From contig NZ_LHPC01000038.1 in NCBI RefSeq assembly GCF_001297125.1, forward strand, positions 124,001 through 188,000: 64,000 nucleotides of DNA. Direction: 5' to 3'. Positions 26,148-34,215 of this stretch are shown one piece after another. Numbering within the stretch: the stretch's first letter is position 1; every line of letters begins with the position of its first letter. The translations under genes were made by a program, and so were the position numbers. The DNA comes from Pseudomonas sp. RIT-PI-q (GTDB lineage Bacteria > Pseudomonadota > Gammaproteobacteria > Pseudomonadales > Pseudomonadaceae). The notes beneath the pieces were generated by a model that was given only the letters and a program-made list of their open reading frames with translations, was not told where the DNA came from and searched no databases.

Positions 26148-27292
26148 GCGCCAGCCGCGATTTGCTAAAGCAATTGGTGGCCTTCGACACCACGAGCCGC
26201 GAATCAAACCTGCACCTGATCGAGTTTGTCCGCGACTACCTCGAACGCTTCGATGTGCCTTGCGAACTGGTCTACAACGAGCCGCGCAGCAAGGCCAATC
26301 TGTTCGCGACTATTGGCCCGGCGGATCGACCGGGCATCGTGCTGTCGGGGCACACCGACGTGGTGCCCGTCGATGGTCAGCCATGGACGGTTGCACCGTT
26401 CGAGCTCACTGAGCGCGGCGGCAAGCTGTACGGTCGCGGCACGGCGGACATGAAAGGCTACATTGCTTGCGTGCTTGCCCTCGTTCCTTCCTTGGTAAAG
26501 GCCTCGCTTCGTCTGCCGGTGCACATCGCGCTTTCGTACGATGAGGAAGTCGGTTGCCTTGGTGTGCGCTCGTTGCTGTCGGAACTGGAGAAGCGACCGG
26601 TCAAACCGATGCTGTGCATCATTGGCGAACCGACCGAGCTCAAACCGGTGCTCGGTCACAAGGGCAAACTGGCGATGCGCTGCGACATTCACGGTGAAGC
26701 GTGCCACTCGGCTTACGCGCCACTGGGGGTCAATGCGATTGAATACGCCGCCGAACTGATCGGCGAACTGGGGCGGATTGGCAACCGGCTCAAAGCGCCG
26801 GAACATCATGACGCGCGATTTGATCCGCCGTTCAGCACAGTGCAAACCGGTGTGATTGCTGGCGGCAAGGCGTTGAACATCGTCCCCGCCGATTGCCGCT
26901 TCGACTTTGAAATCCGCGCCCTGCCCTCGCATGATCCGAGTGAGGTTGCGCAGGAGTTGAAGGCTTTTGCCGAGCAACAGGTTTTGCCGCGCATGCGTGC
27001 GGTAAGTGAACAGAGCGAGATTCGTTTCAGCGAGTTGTCGGCGTATCCCGGCTTGGCGACCGATGCGCGCAGTGAAGCGGCTGAGTTGATCGCTGCATTT
27101 TCCGGTTCACGGGAGTTCGGCACCGTGGCGTTCGGAACGGAGGGAGGTCTCTTCGACGCCGCCGGAATTCCCACCGTCGTCTGCGGCCCCGGCAGCATGG
27201 ACCAAGGCCATAAACCCGACGAGTTCGTCAGCTCGGCGCAATTGAACGGCTGCGATGAAATGCTGCAACGGATGTTGCAATCAATCAGCTGA
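26144..27292 (+). CDS. M20 family deacylase, ArgE-type (acetylornithine deacetylase-like)
   Basis: A 382-residue cytoplasmic zinc hydrolase. The metal-binding blocks are LSGHTDVVPVDG (His and the auxiliary Asp), GRGTADMKGY (bridging Asp), SYDEEVGCLG (catalytic base and metal Glu) and the C-terminal GHKPDEF histidine. The dimerisation domain lies at about 180-290. It removes an N-acyl group from an amino acid or related compound. Because it overlaps the DUF1028 gene and sits in a catabolic set, it is more likely a pathway deacylase than the biosynthetic ArgE. ATG 26144 is fixed by the ATGA overlap. Confidence 0.9.
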   Translation: MSASRDLLKQLVAFDTTSRESNLHLIEFVRDYLERFDVPCELVYNEPRSKANLFATIGPADRPGIVLSGHTDVVPVDGQPWTVAPFELTERGGKLYGRGTADMKGYIACVLALVPSLVKASLRLPVHIALSYDEEVGCLGVRSLLSELEKRPVKPMLCIIGEPTELKPVLGHKGKLAMRCDIHGEACHSAYAPLGVNAIEYAAELIGELGRIGNRLKAPEHHDARFDPPFSTVQTGVIAGGKALNIVPADCRFDFEIRALPSHDPSEVAQELKAFAEQQVLPRMRAVSEQSEIRFSELSAYPGLATDARSEAAELIAAFSGSREFGTVAFGTEGGLFDAAGIPTVVCGPGSMDQGHKPDEFVSSAQLNGCDEMLQRMLQSIS

Positions 27293-27307
27293 ATCACCCA
27301 AACACCC

Positions 27308-27396
27308 TGTGGGAGCGGGCTTGCCCGCGATGGCGGCCTGGCAGTCAATATTGATTTGGCTGACAGACCGTCATCGCGAGCAAGCTCGCTCCCACA
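27308..27396. repeat. REPIN, GTGGGAGC family
   Basis: Arms TGTGGGAGCGGGCTTGCCCG and CATCGCGAGCAAGCTCGCTC differ by compensated changes, mixing two subfamilies. It separates the deacylase and permease genes. Confidence 0.88.
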
Positions 27397-27565
27397 GGGT
27401 TTTTCGGCTACCCACAGACATACATTTTTTAACGTCTATACCAACAAACTTACTAATTTATCTATCCCACCCCACCGCACATCATCAACTCCAACAAGAA
27501 AAGCGTCGTTCACGCGGCGCTCACCGAAGTACGTCCACGTACTCACTTTTGCCTTGGAGTTCGTC

Positions 27566-28981
27566 ATGGTCACCTCTGCAACAACCTCCGCCCCGCTCAT
27601 CGAAAAACACACGATAGGATACGTGCCCCCGCAAGATCGCCATGGAAAGGTAAGAGACCTGTTCACCCTCTGGTTCGGCGGCAACATCGCGCCGCTGCCG
27701 ATCGTCACCGGCGCCCTCGGCGTGCAGATGTTCCACCTGAACCTGGTGTGGGGCATCGTCGCCATCCTCGTCGGCCACCTGGTCGGCGGCGTGCTGATGG
27801 CGCTGCACTCGGCGCAAGGCCCGCAGATGGGCATCCCGCAAATGATCCAGAGCCGCGCCCAGTTCGGCTCCCTCGGCGCCCTGCTGGTGGTGCTGATCGC
27901 CGGCATCATGTACATCGGCTTCTTCGCCTCCAACATCGTCCTCGCCGGCAAGTCTTTGCACGGCGTGGTCGACAGCGTGCCGGTGCCCGTGGGCATCGTG
28001 ATCGGCGCCCTCGGTTCCGGCATCATCGGCATCATCGGCTACCGCTTCATCCACGTGCTCAACCGCATCGGCACCTGGGTGCTCGGCGCCGGCATCGTGC
28101 TCGGTTTCGGCTACATCTTCACCCACGTGCAAACTGCTGACTTCCTCACCCGTGGCAGCTTCAACATCTCCGGCTGGCTCGCCACCGTGTCGCTCGCCGC
28201 ACTCTGGCAAATCGCTTTCGCGCCGTACGTCTCCGACTACTCGCGCTACCTGCCGGCTGACGTACCCGTGGCCTCGACGTTCTGGACGACGTATCTGGGC
28301 ACCGTGCTCGGCTCAAGCCTCTCGTTCATCTTCGGCGCCGTCGCCGTCCTCGCCACGCCCGTCGGCATGGACACCATGGACGCGGTCAAACTCGCCACCG
28401 GCTCCATCGGCCCGTTGATGCTCGTGCTGTTTTTGCTCAGCGTCATCAGCCACAACGCCCTCAACCTCTACGGCGCCGTGCTGTCGCTGATCACCCTGAT
28501 CCAAACCTTCGCCTACCGCTGGATTCCCACGGCCAAAAGCCGCGCCATCCTCTCGATCGTCATCCTCGCCGCCTGCTGCTTCGCCGCCGTCGGCGCGTCC
28601 GCCAACTTCATCGGCCACTTCGTCGACATGGTGCTGGTGCTGCTCGTGGTGCTGGTGCCGTGGACCGCGATCAACCTGATCGACTTCTATGCGATTCACA
28701 AAGGCAAGTACGACATCAACTCGATCTTCAAGGTCGATGGCGGGATCTATGGCCGGTACAACCCGCAGGCGTTGCTGGCCTATGCGATCGGGATCGTGGT
28801 GCAGATTCCGTTCATGAACACGCCGCTGTATGTCGGGCCGATCTCGGAGCACATCAATGGGGCGGATTTGTCCTGGCTAGTCGGTCTGCTGGTCACCTCG
28901 CCGTTGTACTTCTGGCTGGCCAACCGCGACACGGCGTACAAGCGTCGCTTGTCGAGCGGGAAACTGGCTAACTCCATCTAA
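27566..28981 (+). CDS. NCS1 family permease (purine/cytosine type)
   Basis: A 471-residue inner-membrane transporter with about 12 hydrophobic helices. The N-terminal signature of NCS1 carriers is visible: TIGYVPPQDRHGKVRDLFTLWFGGNIAPLP split around residue 25-50, QMIQSRAQFGSLGALLVV and APYVSDYSRYLP. The family imports nucleobases, allantoin, hydantoins or related nitrogen ring compounds with a cation. It closes the catabolic set and is the likely uptake system for its substrate. The start MVTSATTS has GGAG upstream; the 70-codon in-frame extension includes REP sequence and is rejected. Confidence 0.88.
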   Translation: MVTSATTSAPLIEKHTIGYVPPQDRHGKVRDLFTLWFGGNIAPLPIVTGALGVQMFHLNLVWGIVAILVGHLVGGVLMALHSAQGPQMGIPQMIQSRAQFGSLGALLVVLIAGIMYIGFFASNIVLAGKSLHGVVDSVPVPVGIVIGALGSGIIGIIGYRFIHVLNRIGTWVLGAGIVLGFGYIFTHVQTADFLTRGSFNISGWLATVSLAALWQIAFAPYVSDYSRYLPADVPVASTFWTTYLGTVLGSSLSFIFGAVAVLATPVGMDTMDAVKLATGSIGPLMLVLFLLSVISHNALNLYGAVLSLITLIQTFAYRWIPTAKSRAILSIVILAACCFAAVGASANFIGHFVDMVLVLLVVLVPWTAINLIDFYAIHKGKYDINSIFKVDGGIYGRYNPQALLAYAIGIVVQIPFMNTPLYVGPISEHINGADLSWLVGLLVTSPLYFWLANRDTAYKRRLSSGKLANSI

Positions 28982-28997
28982 CTAATCCCCAATCCCC

Positions 28998-29080
28998 TGT
29001 AGGAGCGGGCTTGCCCGCGAAGAGGCCCTGACATTCAGCATCAATGCTGGATGTCACACCGCTCGCGAGCAGAACTCGCT
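28998..29080. repeat. Degenerate REPIN
   Basis: The left arm TGTAGGAGCGGGCTTGCCCG is intact. The right arm is decayed (CGCTCGCGAGCAGAACTCGC). It marks the left edge of the type VI effector region. Confidence 0.65.
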
Positions 29081-29084
29081 TATG

Positions 29085-29501
29085 TCATGCCACGTATGAC
29101 GAGGAAACCATATGAACACCCGCCACGTATTTCATATATTTAAGGTAACTGCCAAAAATCACTAAGGCGACAAAAAACAAAAAACATAAGCCCCATGACA
29201 CAACTAATATTCGCTTCAATTTTCTTGGGAAATTTTTGACTTCCGAGATATCCACAAGACCTCTCTTGGCCGTCAGGTTTGGTGTTAGCAGAACCAAAGT
29301 GAGTAAGCCATTGCGCATGGCTTTTCCCATAAGGCCCGCGTGGGAAAACATCCCTTTATAATCTTCCACGAAACGACTGTTTGGCATAAGCGCTTCCGCT
29401 TTTTCCGTGTAGACATGCACCATATAAATCAACCAAAACTCTATGAGAATCAGGGGTACGAGAATGAAAAACGAAATTAGACCGAGCGACACTTGGCTCA
29501 T
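29085..29501 (-). CDS. Putative membrane immunity protein, module 1
   Basis: A 138-residue protein with two clear hydrophobic helices (about 6-28 and 97-120) and a moderately hydrophobic stretch near 63-75. No named family is recognised. It overlaps the stop of the glycine-zipper effector gene (ATGA at 29498-29501), the usual place for a cognate immunity gene. It resembles the protein at 31782-32168: both share YTEKAE/FTEKAE, a HAGL.GKA.RNG block and KNFP..LKRIL, but differ elsewhere. A membrane immunity protein against a pore-former is the expected type. It is AT-richer than the hcp gene upstream. Confidence 0.7.
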   Translation of the reverse strand: MSQVSLGLISFFILVPLILIEFWLIYMVHVYTEKAEALMPNSRFVEDYKGMFSHAGLMGKAMRNGLLTLVLLTPNLTAKRGLVDISEVKNFPRKLKRILVVSWGLCFLFFVALVIFGSYLKYMKYVAGVHMVSSSYVA

Positions 29502-30475
29502 TGCATCCGGTCCCCGTACATGAGTTCGCCGAGAGTTTCACCAATGCCGTCCCCGAGTTTTCCACCTATCACCCCTCCTATTGCCCCACCAACCACACCA
29601 CACAAAAGCGCTCCAGTGCCGCCAGTAGCGACGCCCAACACAACTGCGCAACCCTGCATTGCCGCAAGCCCTCCTAGATGGCCCCCTGCAGCTCCGCCCG
29701 CCAAGCTGCCAACCAAGGACGATCCCTCCACATATTTGGCCCTAGTACACTGATCCTCCCGCCCCAGCGCACACGCATTTCTGATCTCAAGCCCCGATGA
29801 AGCCACCTCCAGCGCCGTACCAATATACGTTCCGCTCTTGATCAGCTTCGCAGCCCGAGCCACGCCGCTGACCTTTTCCGCGTAACCCGCAATCTCCCCC
29901 GAACTCATATAACGCTTGGTCGAAATCCCCAGCATTCGCTTTATCGAACCTTGATAACGCAACCCTGAACCATAGGACGCGACATTGGCGAGCTGCAGTT
30001 CCAGCCTGCCGAACAACACCGCACGTTCGCTATAAAACTTGTCCCTGGCGGCGATTGATCCACTGCGCAGATATTCCTTATGCAGCTGCTCGATTTCCTC
30101 CAGCGTTTTCTTGATCGTTGCCATGTGCTTGCTCCAGGCATCACTGACGACCCCGGCGCCAATAGCGCCGTTGGCGAGCATGCCCTGCAGCAGTTCGAAG
30201 TTATCCAGAAAGAAGTCGTCAGCATCAACATGGTTGGTCAACAAGCCGATATGAATGTCGCGTGCCTTGGCCATCAAGTACGCTTCTTGGCTGGTACTGG
30301 ATGAAGTAGACGCATCACCGATGATTACCAGCTCACCTGCCAGCACCACGGTGTTGGCAATGTGGCTGTTGAGTGCATCGAATTTGTTTTTGGAAACACC
30401 TGTCAGACCCAATTGCGCCTTGAGGGATTCGTAGGTCTGACTTTGCGAATTGATGAACGCTAGAGGCTCTGCCAT
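29498..30475 (-). CDS. Putative Hcp-delivered pore-forming effector with glycine zippers, module 1
   Basis: A 325-residue protein. Residues 1 to about 212 are helical and almost identical to the product of 32165-33142. From about 213 the copies diverge. The last 65 residues are glycine-zipper sequence: GGAAGGHLGG, and CGVVGGAIGGVIGGKLG with glycine every fourth residue, interrupted by hydrophobic stretches. This composition is typical of membrane-inserting pore-forming toxins. The gene starts 7 nt after hcp, with GAGG within the hcp stop region, and overlaps the immunity gene. I know of no established name for it. The start MAEPLAF is used because the upstream frame overlaps hcp out of phase. 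Confidence 0.7.
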   Translation of the reverse strand: MAEPLAFINSQSQTYESLKAQLGLTGVSKNKFDALNSHIANTVVLAGELVIIGDASTSSSTSQEAYLMAKARDIHIGLLTNHVDADDFFLDNFELLQGMLANGAIGAGVVSDAWSKHMATIKKTLEEIEQLHKEYLRSGSIAARDKFYSERAVLFGRLELQLANVASYGSGLRYQGSIKRMLGISTKRYMSSGEIAGYAEKVSGVARAAKLIKSGTYIGTALEVASSGLEIRNACALGREDQCTRAKYVEGSSLVGSLAGGAAGGHLGGLAAMQGCAVVLGVATGGTGALLCGVVGGAIGGVIGGKLGDGIGETLGELMYGDRMQ

Positions 30476-31128
30476 TTCAGCCTCACGAATATTTCTTGTT
30501 GCTGATGCGATCCCAGCCACCCGCAATATTCCCACCCCCGCCACCATCGCTGCGCTTTTGCTGGGTGTAGATGGTTTTGATGCGACCAAAATTCAGTTGC
30601 ACGATTTCTACAGGAACGCCGGCGGAGGCATTTTGCATGTAGTCGGCAATGATGACTTCCTCGAGCACCACCTCGAAGTATTTAAGCTTCTCGCCACCCG
30701 CACGGCTCAACACCAGACTGACTTCTTTCAGATGCTCGCCGGCACAACTGGCCTCCATCAGCTTGCAGCTCGACTTATCCAGAACTTTGGTGAAGGTGAA
30801 ATTGCTCAGCGTCGTACGTCCAGAGCTCGCGCCGCCATTGGAACTGGCTGTTCCTGAAGTACTTTGTTGAGTGCCAAAACTGTAGCCGCTGACCTCGATC
30901 CAATCGCGGTAGTTTTCATCCAGGGCTTCGCCGGGTATTCCTTCGATTTTGACAAATGCGTCAAACGCCATGCGTCCTCTCCTTGTGATGAAATCGCGTT
31001 CTACAGGAGTGAATGTACGGCGTTTTAACTGAGCAATTGCCTATCGGAAGATCGCCAAATGGAGGAATCAGACCGGTCCTATTCAGTTCCAACATCGAGC
31101 TGTAGGACTTTTCCTTCAAAGTCAAAAT
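29797..31128. repeat. Large direct duplication, copy 1
   Basis: The segment covers the 5' two thirds of the effector gene, the whole hcp gene and about 150 bp upstream. It recurs at 32464-33795 with a constant offset of 2667 bp and few substitutions. The left boundary fades gradually within the effector gene; the right boundary is near 31128. Confidence 0.9.
30483..30971 (-). CDS. hcp: Hcp family type VI secretion tube protein, module 1
   Basis: A 162-residue Hcp1-type protein: MAFDAFVKIEGIPGEALDEN at the N-terminus, FTKVLDKSSCKLMEASCAGE, and VQLNFGRIKTIYTQQKRSDG near the C-terminus. Hcp forms hexameric rings that build the secreted tube of the T6SS and carry small effectors in their lumen. 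Here it heads a three-gene set with an effector and an immunity gene. AAGGAGAGG precedes the ATG. No other T6SS structural gene is in the window, so it depends on apparatus encoded elsewhere. It differs from the second copy by one residue (F for Y in QLN-GRI). Confidence 0.92.
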   Translation of the reverse strand: MAFDAFVKIEGIPGEALDENYRDWIEVSGYSFGTQQSTSGTASSNGGASSGRTTLSNFTFTKVLDKSSCKLMEASCAGEHLKEVSLVLSRAGGEKLKYFEVVLEEVIIADYMQNASAGVPVEIVQLNFGRIKTIYTQQKRSDGGGGGNIAGGWDRISNKKYS

Positions 31129-31253
31129 GACTGCCGATTGTTGTTACGAAACAAGTGATTGCCACCGGTTCGCGGACAAAGATCCGCGCGATCAAGTACA
31201 CCTGCAATCTGCTACATTCCTCATCCCAATGCCCAAACAAGGAATGTTCGCCT

Positions 31254-31646
31254 ATGAAATTCGGCTACCAGATCATCTACGTCCCCGACGTCCCAGCCTC
31301 ACTGCAATTCTTCGAAACAGCCTTCGGCCTCACCACTCGCTTCCTCCACGAATCCAACACTTACGGCGAACTCGAAACCGGCGAAACCGCCCTGGCGTTC
31401 GCCGCCGACGAACTCGCGGCGATGAACTTCAGCGCTGGCCACATTTCGGCCCACACCTGCGTTAAACCACTGGGCATGGAAGTGGGCCTCGTGACCGACG
31501 ACGTCCCCTCCGCCCACGCCAAAGCAATGAACGCTGGCGCCACTGAAATAGCCGCCCCGCTCGTCAAATCCTGGGGGCAAACCGTCTCCTACGTTCGCTG
31601 CCCGGATGGCACATTAGTGGAACTTTGCACCCCAGTGCAGTCTTGA
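31254..31646 (+). CDS. VOC family protein (glyoxalase/bleomycin-resistance fold)
   Basis: A 130-residue cytoplasmic protein with the paired beta-alpha-beta-beta-beta units of the vicinal oxygen chelate fold: KFGYQIIYVPDVPASLQFFE, then HTCVKPLGMEVGLVTDD and the closing VSYVRCPDGTLVELCTPV. The final E of LVELC is a usual metal ligand. Substrate unknown; members include glyoxalases, dioxygenases and antibiotic-binding proteins. It lies between the two hcp modules in the opposite direction, so the two modules are not one transcript. The start follows the family N-terminus, with AAGGAATG upstream. Confidence 0.87.
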   Translation: MKFGYQIIYVPDVPASLQFFETAFGLTTRFLHESNTYGELETGETALAFAADELAAMNFSAGHISAHTCVKPLGMEVGLVTDDVPSAHAKAMNAGATEIAAPLVKSWGQTVSYVRCPDGTLVELCTPVQS

Positions 31647-31781
31647 GCGACAACCACAAAAAAACTAATGACCACAGCCGCCACGACTCACCTAACTGAA
31701 TGACTGTCTAGCGGGACAGAAACACACCGACCACAGCCGCATTCACCGTAGGCCGGACAATGATATTTATATAAAAAAATT

Positions 31782-32168
31782 TTAAATGCCGTTCGATTTC
31801 ATGTGTTTGAGGTAGGCGCCTAGTACGATTCCAGCTATTAGAAAAACAAAAGCCGATCCCCACGATAAAAACAGTATGCGTTTTAAACCTTGTGGGAAGT
31901 TTTTAGCTTCAGTGAGATCTAGAATGCCTTTCCTGGCGAACGTGTGGGGCATCATTAAAGCTAGCGTTACAACGCCATTGCGAATGGCTTTCCCAAGCAG
32001 TCCCGCATGCGCATAGGTGGATCTGATCCCTGTTACAAAGCTGCTATTAGGCAGCAGTGATTCCGCTTTCTCGGTAAAAATATGGATCATGTAAAACAAC
32101 CATATCGCTATGAGTATCGTGGGTGCGACTACAAGGAGTGAAGTTAACCCGAGCGGTATGTCATTCAT
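31782..32168 (-). CDS. Putative membrane immunity protein, module 2
   Basis: A 128-residue protein with hydrophobic helices at about 6-28 and 98-120. It aligns with the module 1 immunity protein along most of its length: FTEKAESLLPNSSFV, YAHAGLLGKAIRNG and KNFPQGLKRILFLSWG. It is clearly diverged, roughly half identical by eye, and ten residues shorter. Its ATG overlaps the effector stop (ATGA, 32165-32168). Co-variation with the diverged effector C-terminus fits a specific toxin-immunity pair. Confidence 0.7.
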   Translation of the reverse strand: MNDIPLGLTSLLVVAPTILIAIWLFYMIHIFTEKAESLLPNSSFVTGIRSTYAHAGLLGKAIRNGVVTLALMMPHTFARKGILDLTEAKNFPQGLKRILFLSWGSAFVFLIAGIVLGAYLKHMKSNGI

Positions 32169-33142
32169 TGAGTCATTTTCCCGTACAAGTATTCACCCAT
32201 CCTTTCGCCTGCGTCCCCTAGGTAGTTTCCCCCGACCCATCCTCCGACTGCGCCGCCCAACACTCCGCATACAAGTGCTCCGGGGCCTCCGCTGGCGATT
32301 CCCAAGACAACTATGCAACCACCCGTGGCGGCTGAGCCACCGATAGAACCCCCTATCGCTCCACCTGTCAAACCTCCGACCAACGCAGCACTCTCTACAT
32401 ACTTGGCCTTTCTACACTCATCTTCGCGGCCCAATGAACAAGCCTTTTGAATATCAAGAGCGGTGGAAGCGACGTCCAGCGCCGTGCCAATGTAGGTCCC
32501 GTTCTTGATCAGCTTCGCAGCCCTAGCCACGCCGCTGACCTTTTCCGCGTAACCCGCAATCTCCCCCGAACTCATATAACGCTTGGTCGAGATCCCCAGC
32601 ATTCGCTTTATCGAACCTTGATAACGAAGCCCTGAACCATAGGACGCGACATTGGCGAGCTGCAGTTCCAGCTTGCCGAACAACACCGCGCGTTCGCTAT
32701 AAAACTTGTCCCTGGCGGTGATTGATCCACTGCGCAGATATTCCTTATGCAGCTGCTCGATTTCCTCCAGCGTTTTCTTGATCGTTGCCATGTGCTTGCT
32801 CCAGGCATCACTGACGACCCCGGCGCCAATAGCGCCGTTGGCGAGCATGCCCTGCAGCAGTTCGAAGTTATCCAGAAAGAAGTCGTCCGCATCGACATGG
32901 TTGGTCAACAGGCCAATATGAATGTCGCGTGCCTTGGCCATCAAGTACGCCTCTTGGCTCGTGCTTGATGAAGTAGACGCGTCACCGATGATCACCAGCT
33001 CACCTGCCAGCACTACGGTGTTGGCGATGTGGCTGTTGAGTGCATCGAATTTGCTTTTGGAAATCCCCGTCAGACCCAATTGCGCCTTGAGGGATTCGTA
33101 GGTCTGACTTTGCGAATTGATGAACGCTAGAGGCTCTGCCAT
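32165..33142 (-). CDS. Putative Hcp-delivered pore-forming effector with glycine zippers, module 2
   Basis: A 325-residue paralogue of the module 1 effector. In the first 212 residues only a few changes are seen (for example V27I, N30S). The remaining roughly 110 residues are similar in character but substantially substituted. Glycine zippers are retained: GGAIGGSIGGSA, and CGVLGGAVGGWVGGNYLG. It starts 7 nt after the hcp stop and overlaps the immunity gene. The same length in both copies suggests point divergence or recombination with a homologue rather than a domain swap of unrelated toxins. Confidence 0.7.
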   Translation of the reverse strand: MAEPLAFINSQSQTYESLKAQLGLTGISKSKFDALNSHIANTVVLAGELVIIGDASTSSSTSQEAYLMAKARDIHIGLLTNHVDADDFFLDNFELLQGMLANGAIGAGVVSDAWSKHMATIKKTLEEIEQLHKEYLRSGSITARDKFYSERAVLFGKLELQLANVASYGSGLRYQGSIKRMLGISTKRYMSSGEIAGYAEKVSGVARAAKLIKNGTYIGTALDVASTALDIQKACSLGREDECRKAKYVESAALVGGLTGGAIGGSIGGSAATGGCIVVLGIASGGPGALVCGVLGGAVGGWVGGNYLGDAGERMGEYLYGKMTQ

Positions 33143-33795
33143 TTCAGCCTCACGAATATTTCTTGTTGCTGATGCGATCCCAGCCACCCGCTATATTCCC
33201 ACCCCCGCCACCATCGCTGCGCTTTTGCTGGGTGTAGATGGTTTTGATGCGACCATAATTCAGTTGCACGATTTCTACAGGAACGCCGGCGGAGGCATTT
33301 TGCATGTAGTCGGCAATGATGACTTCCTCGAGCACCACCTCGAAGTATTTAAGCTTCTCGCCACCCGCACGGCTCAACACCAGACTGACTTCTTTCAGAT
33401 GCTCGCCGGCACAACTGGCCTCCATCAGCTTGCAGCTCGACTTATCCAGAACTTTGGTGAAGGTGAAATTGCTCAGCGTCGTACGTCCAGAGCTCGCGCC
33501 GCCATTGGAACTGGCTGTTCCTGAAGTACTTTGTTGAGTGCCAAAACTGTAGCCGCTGACCTCAATCCAATCGCGGTAGTTTTCATCCAGGGCTTCGCCG
33601 GGTATTCCTTCGATTTTGACAAATGCGTCAAACGCCATGCGTCCTCTCCTTGTGATGAAATCGCGTTCTGCAGGAGTGAATGTACGGCGTTTTAACTGAG
33701 TAATTGCCTATCGGAAGATCGCCAAATGGAGGAATCAGACCGGTCCTATTCAGTTCCAACCTCCAGCTGTAGGACATTTCCTTCGAAAGCAAAAA
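32464..33795. repeat. Large direct duplication, copy 2
   Basis: Partner of 29797-31128. Upstream of hcp the two copies stay nearly identical for about 130 bp (through ATTCAGTTCCAAC) and then separate, so the promoter was duplicated too. Confidence 0.9.
33150..33638 (-). CDS. hcp: Hcp family type VI secretion tube protein, module 2
   Basis: A 162-residue protein differing from the module 1 Hcp by a single visible residue (Y in VQLNYGRI). The conserved blocks are EVSGYSFGTQQS, FTKVLDKSSCKLMEASC and SRAGGEKLKYFEVVLEEVII. AAGGAGAGG precedes the ATG. Near identity of the two Hcp proteins, against diverged effector C-termini, suggests both cargoes use the same apparatus. Confidence 0.92.
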   Translation of the reverse strand: MAFDAFVKIEGIPGEALDENYRDWIEVSGYSFGTQQSTSGTASSNGGASSGRTTLSNFTFTKVLDKSSCKLMEASCAGEHLKEVSLVLSRAGGEKLKYFEVVLEEVIIADYMQNASAGVPVEIVQLNYGRIKTIYTQQKRSDGGGGGNIAGGWDRISNKKYS

Positions 33796-33906
33796 TTCGG
33801 GCAGTCTGCGCTGCCCTGACGAAATACTCGTCGAACTTGCACCCAAAAAAACTGAACCCTGCCCGCCACCGCCCACCTAACCAAATGACTATTTAGGAGG
33901 TGACCC

Positions 33907-34122
33907 ATGCATATCGAAACAATCTGGATCGTGCTCGCGGCAGTGCTTTTACTGGTTGAGTTGTGGGCGATAAACCGGCTGCGTAAAGCCGAAGGCAAAT
34001 CCAGCAACAAGCTGGTGTGGATGGTGGTGATCGTGTTTGTGCCGCTGGTTGGGCTGGTGCTGTGGGCGTTGGCGGGGCCGAAGCACATGGCAGGAAACCC
34101 ACATTCACAGCAGACCAATTAA
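33907..34122 (+). CDS. PLDc_N domain small membrane protein
   Basis: A 71-residue protein with two hydrophobic helices (about 3-20 and 36-55) of the phospholipase D N-terminal (PLDc_N) family: WIVLAAVLLLVELWAINRL, KLVWMVVIVFVPLVGLVLWA, then GPK. The domain normally anchors cardiolipin-synthase-type proteins; stand-alone copies have no known activity. A strong AGGAGGTGA precedes the ATG. It lies 94 nt upstream of the PLD-like gene, on the same strand. Confidence 0.83.
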   Translation: MHIETIWIVLAAVLLLVELWAINRLRKAEGKSSNKLVWMVVIVFVPLVGLVLWALAGPKHMAGNPHSQQTN

Positions 34123-34215
34123 AGACGGGAGTATCACGAGGCATTCATAGACTTGAACTACGATGAAGCGAGCCCAGCAACGGATTAACTCGCGCCATCC
34201 ACTCGAGTACTTCCC

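Noticed and set aside
33628..33876. 82-codon minus-strand frame upstream of the second hcp gene
   Set aside because: It lies in the duplicated promoter segment, is out of phase with hcp and is not preserved in the first copy.
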